Shown one piece after another: positions 53,810-63,700 of a stretch of 64,000 bases of DNA (position 1 is its first letter; every line of letters begins with the position of its first letter). The translations under genes were made by a program, and so were the position numbers. The notes below the pieces were generated by a model. The model did no database searches, had not been told where the DNA came from, and saw nothing but the letters and a program-made list of their open reading frames with translations. Origin of the DNA: Xanthomonas massiliensis (GTDB lineage: Bacteria > Pseudomonadota > Gammaproteobacteria > Xanthomonadales > Xanthomonadaceae); NCBI RefSeq assembly GCF_900018785.1, contig NZ_FCOY01000006.1:806001-870000 (forward strand). Direction: 5' to 3'.

Positions 53810-56800
53810 TCAGGCGGCAGGCGGGAATCGGCGATCGGGGTCGGGTTCCTGGCGTTTGGCGCGGCCGTCCCAGGTCCAGCGTGAGACGTGCACGGCGTCG
53901 ATGCCTTCGTGGCGTTGCAATTGGGCGATCGCCACCCCGGGCAATTCGGCCGAGCAGGCCCATTCGCGTTCGCTGGTGACCACGAAGTCGAGGTCGAATT
54001 CGCGGATCAGCGCCCAGCAGTGATGGCGTGCGGCGTCATCGATGCCGGCGAAGACCTCATCGAGCAGCACCAGTCGCGGCGCATGCGCGTGGCCGGCCTG
54101 GGAGTAGTAGCTGGAGACGGCGGCGAACAGCGGTACGGTCAGGCCCAGGGCGCGTTCGCCGCTGGAGGCCGGACCGGACAACGGGCGCCATTGTCCATCC
54201 CAGCGCTGGACGCGGAAACGGTGCCAGCGGCGATAGTCGAGTGCGCGCGCCAGTTGTTCGTGCAGGCTGCCGCCCTGGTCGGCGTCGGCGCGGCTGCGCT
54301 CGGCGGCGATGCGCTGTTGCAGCATTTCGCCGACCACGCGGCGGTCCTCGGCGCTCCACAGATCGGTGCTGGTGTTGAGCAGGCGCTGGCGGGCGGCCTT
54401 GAGGCCGACCGGGGCGCCGCTATCGCCGCTTTCGGGCAGGGTCTCCCACAGCAGCCGGAAGCGCACGCCGGTGGAGGTCGGGCGCTTGGCCAGTTCTGCG
54501 TTGATCGCCAGCACCTGTTGCTCGGCGTCGCGCAGCAGCTTGTGGATGGCGCTGGCGATTTCGGCCTGCAGGTGGTTCTCCAGCACCTCGCGTTCGCCGG
54601 CGGTCAGCAGTTCCCGGCGCTGCGCGATTTCGCTGGCCAGGCGCGTGCCCAGTTGGTCGGGGCGCTCGGGCCGGTTCTGGTAGACGATGCTGACGATCAG
54701 GCCGAAATCGCTGGTTTCGGCCTGGGCGCGGTGGCTGAGTGCGGCCAGCGCGCGGCCGAGTTCGGTGTAGTCCTGCGACACCTGGTTCTGCACGCGGTTC
54801 CAGGCGTCGTCGTCGTCCTTGACCTGCAGCAGCGCCTGTTCGGCGCGGCGTGCCAGGGCCAGGGCGGGTTCGATGGTCCAGGGCGCAGCCTGCGGCGGCA
54901 GTTCGGCATCGGGCAGCGCGATTTCGAGCAGGCCGGTGGCGGCGAAGCCCTGCCAGTGCTCGATGGCTTGCTGGCGCGAGGCGATGCGCTCGCTCAGGAT
55001 GGCGTCGGCCGCCTCGACTTTCTGTTCGGCCCGGGCCCGCGTTTCGCCTGCAAGGCGAAGCGCTTCGTTGCTCGACTTGAGTTCCAGATCTGCACTGCTG
55101 ACGGCCTGTCGGGCATCGCGGATGCGCTGCTGCAGTTCCTCGACCTTGGCGCCGACGGATTCACGCAGCGTCTGCAGGCGGATACGGGCTTCTTCGGCCA
55201 GGAGGTCGCGTTCGGCCGCTTGCTCGGTCGCGTGTTCGGCATCGGTCCGTGCTTGCTGTTCGCGTTCGACTTGTTGGCGGTGTTCGGCCAAGGCGTCGTG
55301 GCAGGCGCGCGCGGCACTGGTCAGCGCATGCAGCCGATCGCCGAAGGCGAGCAGCGCCCGATCGATGGTGCGCAGGGCGTCGCGCGCTGGCGGCAGCGCA
55401 AGATCCCGGGCGTCCTGTTCCAGGGTCTGGCTGGCCGCTTCCCATTGCTGGATGGCACTGCGCAGGGCATGCTCGGCCTGGTCCAGGCGCAGCCTGGCCG
55501 CATCGAGCTCGCGCACGCGCGTGCTTGCTTGCAGGTGCGCGGCGCGCAGGGTGTCGTCGGTGGGCGCGGACTGCCATTCGCTGGCAGCCTGGCGCTGGTC
55601 GGCAGCGAGTTGGGCGGAGCCAGCCTGCAGCTGCGCATGTGCTAGGTCGAGTTCCTCCAGTCGCTGGGCGATCTCGGCCAGGCGGCGCGCGCGGGCGGCA
55701 GCGCGTGCCGCGTAACCGATGAACTCGGCGCGGGGCTTGTGCCAGGCGCCGGCCAATGCGCCCAGTCGGAAGCGGCCGCCGGGTCCGATCCAGGCTTCGG
55801 CGCCCGGGTCGTCCTGCTCGCCGCAGGCGACGCCTTCGAGCAGGCGTTGCAGCAGGGCGGGGGAAACCATCGAAGTGGTGTCGGCCGGGGCCGCCGGCTG
55901 CAACCACGCGGCCAGCGAATCCCGGTGCGCTGGCCGGACCAGCCACTGGACATCGTACGGCAGGGGCGCGCCGCCGGAATCCAGCAGTTCTCCGTCGGGC
56001 GTCACCCAGGCGTCGAGCAGGCCCGAGGCCTGCAGCGCGGCTTCGAGGCTGGCCTGGAGATCGGCCGCCACCGTCGGGCGGAATTCGACCAGTTGCCACA
56101 GCGGCGCGCCGGCCCGGCCTTCCCGCGCGCCGGGCGCGCGCCATGCCTGTGGTGGGGGCAGGGCGTCTTCGCCGGATTGCAGGCGCGTGCGCTCCGCGTG
56201 CAGCGTGGCCTGTTCCTGTTCCAGGGCTTGTTGTTCGGTCTGCAACATGGCCTGGCGCTGGGCCAGCCGCAGGCTCGCGGCCTGCTGGGCGCGGTGCAGG
56301 GCGGCGCGCGCGGGGTTGTCGCCGTGCAGGCTCGCGGTCCAGGCGGCCAGCGTTTCGAGGACGTCGCCGCTGTCGGGCACCTGCAACTGCTGCGCTCCAT
56401 CCAGGTGCTGTTGCCAGGCTTCGAGCAAGTGCTGGCCGTGCTGTTCGACGGCGGCGTCGGCCTCTTCGCGGCGGGTGGCGGCGGCGTCGGCCTCGTCGGC
56501 GCGTTCATCGCGCACATCCTGCGCGCGGATCCGAGCCTGGGCCGCCTGCTCGGCTTCCTCGCAGCGGCGCTGCAGGTGGGCGACCTGTTCGCGGCGGGCG
56601 GCGGTGGCGTGGCGCAGGTCCTGCTGTGCCGATGCCAGCGCCGACGGCGTCAAGGTGGCCACCTCGTTGTGGGCCAGCGGGCTGGCGCCGTAGTCGGGCG
56701 CCAGGCCGGCTGCTTCGGCTGCTTCGCTGGCCTGGGTGCGTGTATCGGCCAGTGTGCGGCTCGCGTCCTCGGCGCGCCGGGCACGCTGCCGGGTTGCCTG

Positions 56801-57937
56801 CTGTTCCTGCTCGAAGCGGGTCTGTCGGCGTTGCCGTTCAGTGTGGGCATCCGCGGCGTCGCGCTGCTGCCGCTCGGCATCGGCCGCCGCCTTGTCCAAG
56901 GCCTTGGCGTCGGTCATGGCCGGGTCGTTCTGCAACTCGTCGAGCCGTGTGCGGTGGCCGGCCAGCGTGGTTTCCGCCCGCTGTTGCGCCTGCGTCGCGC
57001 CGGTTTCGTCGGCGCGTGCGGTTTCAAGGGCGAGGCGGCCTTCGTTGAGTTCGCGGCTGGCGTTGTCGAAGCCGGTCTGCGCGCTGCGCAGGCTGCGCGC
57101 ACGGCGCCGGGCCTGGGTGGCGGCATAGCGCTGGTAACGCTGGTTGAACTGGCCGACGGCGCGCTCCAGCGCCTCGTATTCTTCCAGCTCGCGGCGGTAT
57201 TCCTCGAGCTGGTTCAGGGCGTCGGCGACGTCGGCCAGCAGGTCGGTGGAGATCGGCGGCAGTGCTTCAGTCAGCGCGTTGGAGAGGTTGGTCTCGTCCG
57301 GTTTCTTGGAGAGCTGCGGCTGGCGCAGCTGAATCAGCGTATCCATCAGCGCTGTGTAGCGCTGCGGCCCCAGGTGGAACAGACGCTCGTCGACCGCGCG
57401 TCGGTAGGCGGTTGCGGTATCGAACACCTGCCCATGGTCCTGCAGCGCGTCGCGCAGGCGCTCGCGCGTGAGCACCACACGCGAAGGACTCATCAGCCAG
57501 AGGTCCTGGCCGATGCGCTGCTGTTCCAGCACGAAGAACCAGCTGTCGACCTGGGGGCGCGCGGCCACGGCGAGCAGCCCGCAGCCCAGCGTGAGGTAGT
57601 GCGGCTGGCCGTCGGCGCCGAGCCGGCCCAGCTCCAGCCAGGCGTAGCCCATGCGGCGGTCGTGGCGGCCCAGCAGCAGGTTCCAGGCCATCTTCTTGCT
57701 GGCGTCGCCGTCGGGTTCGATGCGCGAGGGCTTGATCTGGGCGTCGAACAGGAACGGCAGGGTCAGCGAGAGCACCTTGGACTTGCCGGTGCCATTGTTG
57801 CCGCGCAGCAGCAGGTGGCCGTCGCGGAACCAGAACTCCTCGCTGTCGTAGTGGAACAGCTCGACCAACCCCAGCCGCAGTGGCTGCCAGCGTGCGAGGG
57901 TGGGGATGGGCAGGGTGGGGAGAGCGGTGTCGGTCAT
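53810..57937 (-). CDS. jetC: Wadjet type II SMC-like ATPase JetC (TIGR02680)
   Basis: 1375 residues. Walker A is RGNNGTGKSK (45-54), long Ala/Glu/Arg/Gln coiled coils fill about 290-1080, the ABC signature is SSGERALGLTVP, and Walker B is LVLLDEVFAGID, followed by VVTSEREWACSAELPG. This is the TIGR02680 layout. JetC dimers extrude DNA loops and sense small circles. The ATG at 57937 overlaps the jetB stop (ATGA). A longer frame to 58048 lies inside jetB and is not used. The gene is intact. Confidence 0.92.
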   Translation of the reverse strand: MTDTALPTLPIPTLARWQPLRLGLVELFHYDSEEFWFRDGHLLLRGNNGTGKSKVLSLTLPFLFDAQIKPSRIEPDGDASKKMAWNLLLGRHDRRMGYAWLELGRLGADGQPHYLTLGCGLLAVAARPQVDSWFFVLEQQRIGQDLWLMSPSRVVLTRERLRDALQDHGQVFDTATAYRRAVDERLFHLGPQRYTALMDTLIQLRQPQLSKKPDETNLSNALTEALPPISTDLLADVADALNQLEEYRRELEEYEALERAVGQFNQRYQRYAATQARRRARSLRSAQTGFDNASRELNEGRLALETARADETGATQAQQRAETTLAGHRTRLDELQNDPAMTDAKALDKAAADAERQQRDAADAHTERQRRQTRFEQEQQATRQRARRAEDASRTLADTRTQASEAAEAAGLAPDYGASPLAHNEVATLTPSALASAQQDLRHATAARREQVAHLQRRCEEAEQAAQARIRAQDVRDERADEADAAATRREEADAAVEQHGQHLLEAWQQHLDGAQQLQVPDSGDVLETLAAWTASLHGDNPARAALHRAQQAASLRLAQRQAMLQTEQQALEQEQATLHAERTRLQSGEDALPPPQAWRAPGAREGRAGAPLWQLVEFRPTVAADLQASLEAALQASGLLDAWVTPDGELLDSGGAPLPYDVQWLVRPAHRDSLAAWLQPAAPADTTSMVSPALLQRLLEGVACGEQDDPGAEAWIGPGGRFRLGALAGAWHKPRAEFIGYAARAAARARRLAEIAQRLEELDLAHAQLQAGSAQLAADQRQAASEWQSAPTDDTLRAAHLQASTRVRELDAARLRLDQAEHALRSAIQQWEAASQTLEQDARDLALPPARDALRTIDRALLAFGDRLHALTSAARACHDALAEHRQQVEREQQARTDAEHATEQAAERDLLAEEARIRLQTLRESVGAKVEELQQRIRDARQAVSSADLELKSSNEALRLAGETRARAEQKVEAADAILSERIASRQQAIEHWQGFAATGLLEIALPDAELPPQAAPWTIEPALALARRAEQALLQVKDDDDAWNRVQNQVSQDYTELGRALAALSHRAQAETSDFGLIVSIVYQNRPERPDQLGTRLASEIAQRRELLTAGEREVLENHLQAEIASAIHKLLRDAEQQVLAINAELAKRPTSTGVRFRLLWETLPESGDSGAPVGLKAARQRLLNTSTDLWSAEDRRVVGEMLQQRIAAERSRADADQGGSLHEQLARALDYRRWHRFRVQRWDGQWRPLSGPASSGERALGLTVPLFAAVSSYYSQAGHAHAPRLVLLDEVFAGIDDAARHHCWALIREFDLDFVVTSEREWACSAELPGVAIAQLQRHEGIDAVHVSRWTWDGRAKRQEPDPDRRFPPAA

Positions 57938-59196
57938 TCGAACAGGGACGGATGGGCGGCCGCGGGCGCGGCCGGCTGGCGGATATCGGCCTCGCCCAGG
58001 GCGAAGCGCGTCAGTGCGGGCAGGGGCTGGACGTGGGTCTCGTCGCATGCCGCGAGCTGCAGTTTCTGCAGGCGCTCAAGTGCCAGGTCGGCCAGTTCGC
58101 GTTCGGCACCGGGTTCGCGCGCCGATTTGCGCCAGTAGCTGCCATGTTCTTCACGGGCGGTGCCAAGGAAGGCCACCACTTCCTCGCGGCCGATCGCATC
58201 GGCGGCGTCGCGCGGACGGGACAGGAACTCGGCGACCAGCAGGGTGGCATGGGCTTCGGTGCCTTCGGCGGGCATGGCGATGTCGGTCAGCTCGCCGTCC
58301 TCGTCGGCCAGGGCCAGGCCTTCGGCACGCTGCTCGGCGATCAGACCGGCGGCCTCGCACAGGCGGCTGGCCATCGCGCCACGCTGGTTGACGAAATAGG
58401 CGCGCAATTCGGCGTCGAGGGTATCCAGATAGACCACGGGGTCGTCCAGCAGGCGGCGCGCGAGGTGGTGGCGCAGAGCCGTGCGCCGGCCTTCCTCGCT
58501 GTCCGGCTGGTGCTCGGTGACCAGCGAGGCCAGGCGTGCGTCCAGGTCCACCGGGGCCTGCTCGGCGGGCCAGGTGGACGGGCCACGGACCGCGGCGAGC
58601 ACCCCGGCCAGTACCCGGCGGCGCACGTCATACAAGGCGTCCGCGCCCTCGGCCGCCTCGCCGCTGCTGCGCACGTAGCCTTCTTCGTCGCCGGCGACGC
58701 GCTGCAGCACGCCGAGTTCCAGCAGGCTGCGGCAGACGGCGACCAGTTCGCGGCGCTCGTGCGCGGCGCCGAGGGTGAAACGAAAGCCGCGCGATTCCAG
58801 CGCGGGGTCGGTGGCCAGCGTCAGCAGCCGCTCGCCGAGGACACGCAGGGTGATCTGCGGGTCGGCGCGTTCGAGAACTGCGCAGGCCAGGCACAGCAGC
58901 ACGTAGCGCCTGTAGTCGTAACCGGGCAGGCCGCGGCTGGCGTCGCGCAGGTCGGCCGGCCGCTTGTACAGGCGCGCGCAGTCGCGCTCGATGTGCAGCG
59001 TCCAGCCGGTCTCGCGCGCGAACCAGGCGCGCAGCTCGTCGGCGTGGCGGCGCACAGCGGCGAAGCCCTCGTGCGCCGGGGTCATCAGCGGCGACATCAG
59101 CAGGGCGCGCAGCGCCTGGCGGCGTTCGTCGTCGCGGTGGCGGGCCTGCTGGCGGCCGATGCTGTGGCTGTTCGCGCGGTTGTCGCTGGGGCTCAT
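57934..59196 (-). CDS. jetB: Wadjet type II subunit JetB (TIGR02678/DUF2398)
   Basis: 420 residues with the TIGR02678 pattern: RRQALRALLMSPLMTP near the N-terminus, RDCARLYKRPADLRDASRG, a middle LCLACAVLERADPQITLRVL, and a C-terminus with TLLVAEFLSRPRDAADAI. It is the kleisin-associated (KITE-like) subunit that links JetA to the SMC heads. It overlaps jetA and jetC by 4 bases each. Confidence 0.9.
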   Translation of the reverse strand: MSPSDNRANSHSIGRQQARHRDDERRQALRALLMSPLMTPAHEGFAAVRRHADELRAWFARETGWTLHIERDCARLYKRPADLRDASRGLPGYDYRRYVLLCLACAVLERADPQITLRVLGERLLTLATDPALESRGFRFTLGAAHERRELVAVCRSLLELGVLQRVAGDEEGYVRSSGEAAEGADALYDVRRRVLAGVLAAVRGPSTWPAEQAPVDLDARLASLVTEHQPDSEEGRRTALRHHLARRLLDDPVVYLDTLDAELRAYFVNQRGAMASRLCEAAGLIAEQRAEGLALADEDGELTDIAMPAEGTEAHATLLVAEFLSRPRDAADAIGREEVVAFLGTAREEHGSYWRKSAREPGAERELADLALERLQKLQLAACDETHVQPLPALTRFALGEADIRQPAAPAAAHPSLFE

Positions 59197-60737
59197 GGTG
59201 TTGCGTCCGTGCGGGTGATGGTGATCAGGTGGTCGCGGCCGCTGAACGCGCCGGTGGCGGTGTGGATGGTGGCCCGGCTGTCCGCGGCCAGCGGCTGCAT
59301 GCGGATGCGCAGCAGGCCGTCGCCGCTGGGCACGTCCACCTCGGCGTCGGGCGAGGATTGCGCGGTCAGCGCCTCGCCCAGCAGCCCGAGGAACAGGGTG
59401 AAGGCATGCGGGTCGAGTGTGCCGAACTCGGACAGGCGCGTGCTGCGGCCGTTGGCCAGGCGCTGGCGAGCGGCTTCGATTTGCGCATGTTCCTCGTGCA
59501 ACCGGGCGGCGAGCAATTGGCGCTCGGCATCGCGCGCCTGCACCCGTGGCAGTGCGCCGCGTGGCGATGCCTGGCCGTATTCGCGCAGGCGCGGATGGAT
59601 GCGCAGCGGCGGCGCGTCGGCCCAAGGCGTGCTGGCGGGCAAGTCCTGCGCCCCGGACGCCAGTTCGGGGTTCAACGAGAAGTGGCGGGCCGGGTTGAGC
59701 GCGAATGCTGCGCGCGCCAGGCGATGGGCCTGGGCATCGTCCTCGCAGGCGGCGAACCAGCCGGCAAGCATGCGGAAGTCCGCAGAGCGGTCGCTGCGTC
59801 CGCTGCGGCGCTCATTGATCGTGGCCACGGCTGACAGCAACTGCGGGATCGCCGCGCGTGCCTTGGCGCGCAGCAATTCGGACTGCGCGGGTGCGTGTCC
59901 GGTGGCCAGGAACCAGCGGCGCAGCCCCGTCCAGCGTTCGCGCCAGGCCTGCCAGCCGCGCGTGATTGCATCGAGTTGTTCGGTTTCGTCGCCCGGCGCG
60001 CTGTCGCGGGCCTGGCGCTGGGCGGCCAGCCACAGCAGCGTGTCGATGCGCGGCTGCAGCGTGAGAATGTGCTGGGCGATGCCGCCGGAACGCGCGACCA
60101 GGTCGCCGATGAAGCGCTCCAGGTAGTCGATCAGCCGCTTCTTGTAGGCGAGCACGGCCGCGGCGTCGGCCTGTTGCAATTCGATGCCGCGGGCGACGCC
60201 GGCCATGAAGGCCTGCGCGTTGTCGGCCAGGCTCTCGAATACGCGCACCAGGTCGCGCAGGGTTTCGTGCACCTTGACGGCATCGGGTTCGGCGCTGTCG
60301 GCCAGGGCCAGCAAAGCCTTCAGGCGCAGGGCGATGTCCTCTAGCGCGACGCTCTGCAGTTCGGCACGCCGACGCAGCGTGCGGCTGAAGGTCGCCAGCG
60401 CGGCTTCCACCGCCTCGCCGCCCAGCGAGAGCCGGTAGACGAAGCGCGCGCGGTAGAAGTCGCTGATGCTGGCGACGCGGGCCGTGTCTGGCTGGGATTC
60501 GAGGTTGCCCCATTCGGCCAACTGCGCCAGAGCCGCTTGGATCTCTTCCAACCGCGGCGTGGCCGGGCTGGCCAATGTCGACCAGTCGCCGTCTTCCAGT
60601 ACCTCGTCGGGGCGAAGATGCAGCCGGAACTGCCGCTTGGCTGCAGCGAAGCAATCCATGACGCAGCGATACAGAGCGGCCTTCTCCGCACTGACGTGGC
60701 GAAACAGATCGGCTTGGGTGGCTGCCGGGAGCGTCAT
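59193..60737 (-). CDS. jetA: Wadjet type II subunit JetA (TIGR02677/DUF2397, kleisin-like)
   Basis: 514 residues beginning with the TIGR02677 pattern (DLFRHVSAEKAALYRCVMDC, LRPDEVLEDGDW), then FYRARFVYRLSLGGEAVEAAL and a long helical region. JetA acts as the kleisin of the JetABC SMC complex. It starts one base after the stop of the upstream helicase-nuclease and overlaps jetB, so all five genes probably share one transcript. Confidence 0.9.
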   Translation of the reverse strand: MTLPAATQADLFRHVSAEKAALYRCVMDCFAAAKRQFRLHLRPDEVLEDGDWSTLASPATPRLEEIQAALAQLAEWGNLESQPDTARVASISDFYRARFVYRLSLGGEAVEAALATFSRTLRRRAELQSVALEDIALRLKALLALADSAEPDAVKVHETLRDLVRVFESLADNAQAFMAGVARGIELQQADAAAVLAYKKRLIDYLERFIGDLVARSGGIAQHILTLQPRIDTLLWLAAQRQARDSAPGDETEQLDAITRGWQAWRERWTGLRRWFLATGHAPAQSELLRAKARAAIPQLLSAVATINERRSGRSDRSADFRMLAGWFAACEDDAQAHRLARAAFALNPARHFSLNPELASGAQDLPASTPWADAPPLRIHPRLREYGQASPRGALPRVQARDAERQLLAARLHEEHAQIEAARQRLANGRSTRLSEFGTLDPHAFTLFLGLLGEALTAQSSPDAEVDVPSGDGLLRIRMQPLAADSRATIHTATGAFSGRDHLITITRTDATP

Positions 60738-60738
60738 C

Positions 60739-63700
60739 TCACGGGCTGGGCGATACGGATTGCAAGGCCAGCGCCAAACGCGCCCGGCTCGCAGCGCCCA
60801 ACTTCTGCAGTCCGAGTGCGCGCGCCATCGCGTAATACACCTGCTCGCCTTGCGCGCTCTGGATGAGCACGGTGCGGGCCAGCGAAGTCAGTTCCTGCAG
60901 GCTGATCTCGTCTGCGGCCCGCACGCTGTCCTCGTCGGCAGGCGCCCGGAAAGGCGGTTCCGTTGCAGGGTCAAGATGTTCGGGCCAGTAGAACGTGCCG
61001 ACCTCTTCATCGGTCGTCCGATAGCGGGCCCGAGCAAGTTGGAACACGCGCTCGCGGATCCGTCCGCCCGTGCGCAGCCAGCCGTGGGCACGGGCGATGC
61101 GACGGGCCAGCAGCGTGTCGAGCACGGGGCCTTCTTGATCGACGACGTGAGCGATCATGGCCGACAGGATGTCGTTGTACTCACCGTCGAAAAAGCGATC
61201 GGGATTGGCGCCGGTGACAAATTCGGTGGGATCGGTGATCCGATAGAGCGAGGCTTCCGGTGGCGTTGTTTCTTCGGGATCGGCATGGGCTACTCCCGCA
61301 GAGATCTGGCGAGCAAAGACTTCCTCAACTTGCTGTGATGGAGCTGTCGCCGGGACTTCCGGTGCGATCGGGGCCGCGTCCTGGACTGGGGTCGCCGTTT
61401 CCTCGTCTGGCTTCGTCACCGATGCCACGGCCTGCGCGATGGCCGCTTGCGCCAGGCGCTCGGCCTCGGCTTCGCGCTCGGCCTGTTCGGCGCGCCGCTC
61501 GCGCTGGGCCGTGAGCACGGCTTGCAGCCGGGCATCCAGCCTGTCGAGCGTGCCGGCCGGATCGATCCACCAGTCGGTGGACCAGACCCGCACGATGTCC
61601 CATCCCAGGCCGCGCAGAACCTGCTCGCGCAGTTTGTCGCGGTCGCGTGCAGTGGCGCTGCGGTGGTAGGTGGCGCCATCGCATTCCACACCGGCCAGGT
61701 AGCATCCGGGGGCGTCGGGATCGACGATGCCGAGGTCGACACGGAACGAAGAGGCGCCGATCTGCGGCTGGACGTGCCAGCCGCGCTGGGCCAGGGCGGT
61801 GGCCACGGCCTGTTCAAACGGACTGTCGAAGCCGCCCAGGCTGCCGCGGTTGGCTTCTGCCAGCGCACGTGCACCGCGTTCGGCGAATTCCAGGAAGTGC
61901 TTGAGGTCGCGCACGCCGATGGCTTGCGTTCGCGCCAAATCCATCTGCTCCGCGCGGAAGCTGGCGAACACGCGCAACTCATGACGCGCGCGGGTGATGG
62001 CCACGTTGAGCCGGCGCTCGCCACCCTGACGGTTGAGCGGGCCGAAGTTCATGGCCAGTTGGCCTGCGGGGTCCGGGCCGTAGGTGATGGAGAAATAGAT
62101 GAGATCGCGCTCGTCGCCCTGCACGCTCTCCAGGTTCTTGACGAACAGCGGCTCCAGTTCGCTCTCGGCGAAATAGGGCTCTAGCCTTGGATCCTGGCGG
62201 CGCGCCTCGTCGAGCAGGTCCTCGATCAGCTTCTGCTGTTCGGCATTGAAGGTGACTACCCCAATCGTGAGCCCGCTTTCGCGGAAGCCAGGCGCCGTCA
62301 GGCGCGCCACCACGTCGGCGACCAGCGCCTTCGCTTCGGCCGGGTTGGTCCGTGTACCGCCTTTCTGGTAGGTGCCTGAGATCGGCTGCAGGCTGACCGC
62401 GCGATCGTTGGTGACGGGGGAAGGAAAGGTGACCAGTCCGCCGTCGTAGTAGGCATGGTTGGAGAACGCGATCAGGCTTTCATGACGGGAGCGGTAGTGC
62501 CAGTTCAGATTTCGTGTCGGCAGATTCGCGCCGATGCACTCGTCGAGGATGCTCTCCAGGTCGGCCTCGACGTCTTCGTCGTCCAGCCCGGATTCGGCGC
62601 GGTCGAAGAAGGAAGTCGGAGGCAACTGCTTGGGGTCGCCGACCATGACGACTTGGCGGCCGCGGGCGATGGCGCCGATCGCATCCCAGACTGGGATCTG
62701 CGAGGCTTCGTCGAAGATCACCAGGTCGAACGCGTTGGCTCCGGCCTGCAGGTACTGCGCGATGGACAGGGGGCTCATCAGCAGGCAGGGCGTGAGTTTG
62801 GTCAGCGCCTCGGGAATCTGGGCCATCAGTTCGCGCAAGGGCAGGTGCGCACGCTTCTTGCCCATCTCGTGCCGTAGCAGCCCCCATTCGGAGTTGCGGC
62901 TGACGTTGTCCTGCGAGGGCAGGTCGGCGCACAGGCGGGCGCGCAGCCAGTCCCGGGTCAGGGCGGTGAAGCGCTCGTCGAGCTCGCGGAAATCGCGGAT
63001 GCGCTGTTCGTGCTCGGCGCTGACGAAGCTGCGGATGACCGGCTCGTGATCGACCACGGCGTTGAGCCACCAGCGTGCGTAGTTGGTCTCGAAAGTTCGG
63101 CGTGCCTGGTCCGGGCCGACCTGGCCTTGCTCGATGCCCTGGACCAGCGTGGCCAGCCCGAGTGCCAGCGCCTCGTCGCGCGCCTGGCGCCATGCGCACC
63201 AGCTGCGCAGTCTGTGTTCGGCGCGCACGATGGACTGGCTTTGCTCGATCAGCCCGTCGAGTGACATGGACTGCCACTGCGTCTGGGCGGCCTCGGCAAA
63301 ATGTCCAGTTGTCGCGAGTGCCTCGCGCCGGGGTAGCAGCTGTTCCCATTTCTCCACATATCGGGCGCCGGCCAGCGCGATTCGACCACCTGGCTCCAGC
63401 AGTGCATTGGCATCGCCCAATAACGTATGCAGCGGTGCCTTGCAGGCAGAAATCTGTTCGGGCGTAGTGGCCAGGCGGGCCAGCACGGCTGCCAGATCCT
63501 CTCGGAGCTGGCAGGCCTGTTCGAGGTCATCCAGATTGGTGGCGAGACCTTTCCACAAGCCTGCGGTGGACTCGCGCAAGTCGTCCAGGGCAGCCAGCGC
63601 CTGTTCCGTATCGGCTCGCTGGCGAAGCGTCTGGTGGTCGCGTGCCAGCGTGGGGCCGCAAGCGCCTTCCTCAACCAAGGTATGGGCGTCCAATGCACCT

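Noticed and set aside
57938-58048. Upstream extension of jetC by 37 codons
   Set aside because: It would lie wholly inside jetB and reads as Arg/Pro-rich shadow sequence; the ATG at 57937 overlaps the jetB stop as is usual in this operon.
53888-58138. Long plus-strand open frames (about 585 and 799 codons) opposite jetC
   Set aside because: They are low-complexity mirror frames of a high-GC gene. The minus-strand frame has Walker, signature and SMC coiled-coil features and couples to its neighbours by 4-base overlaps.
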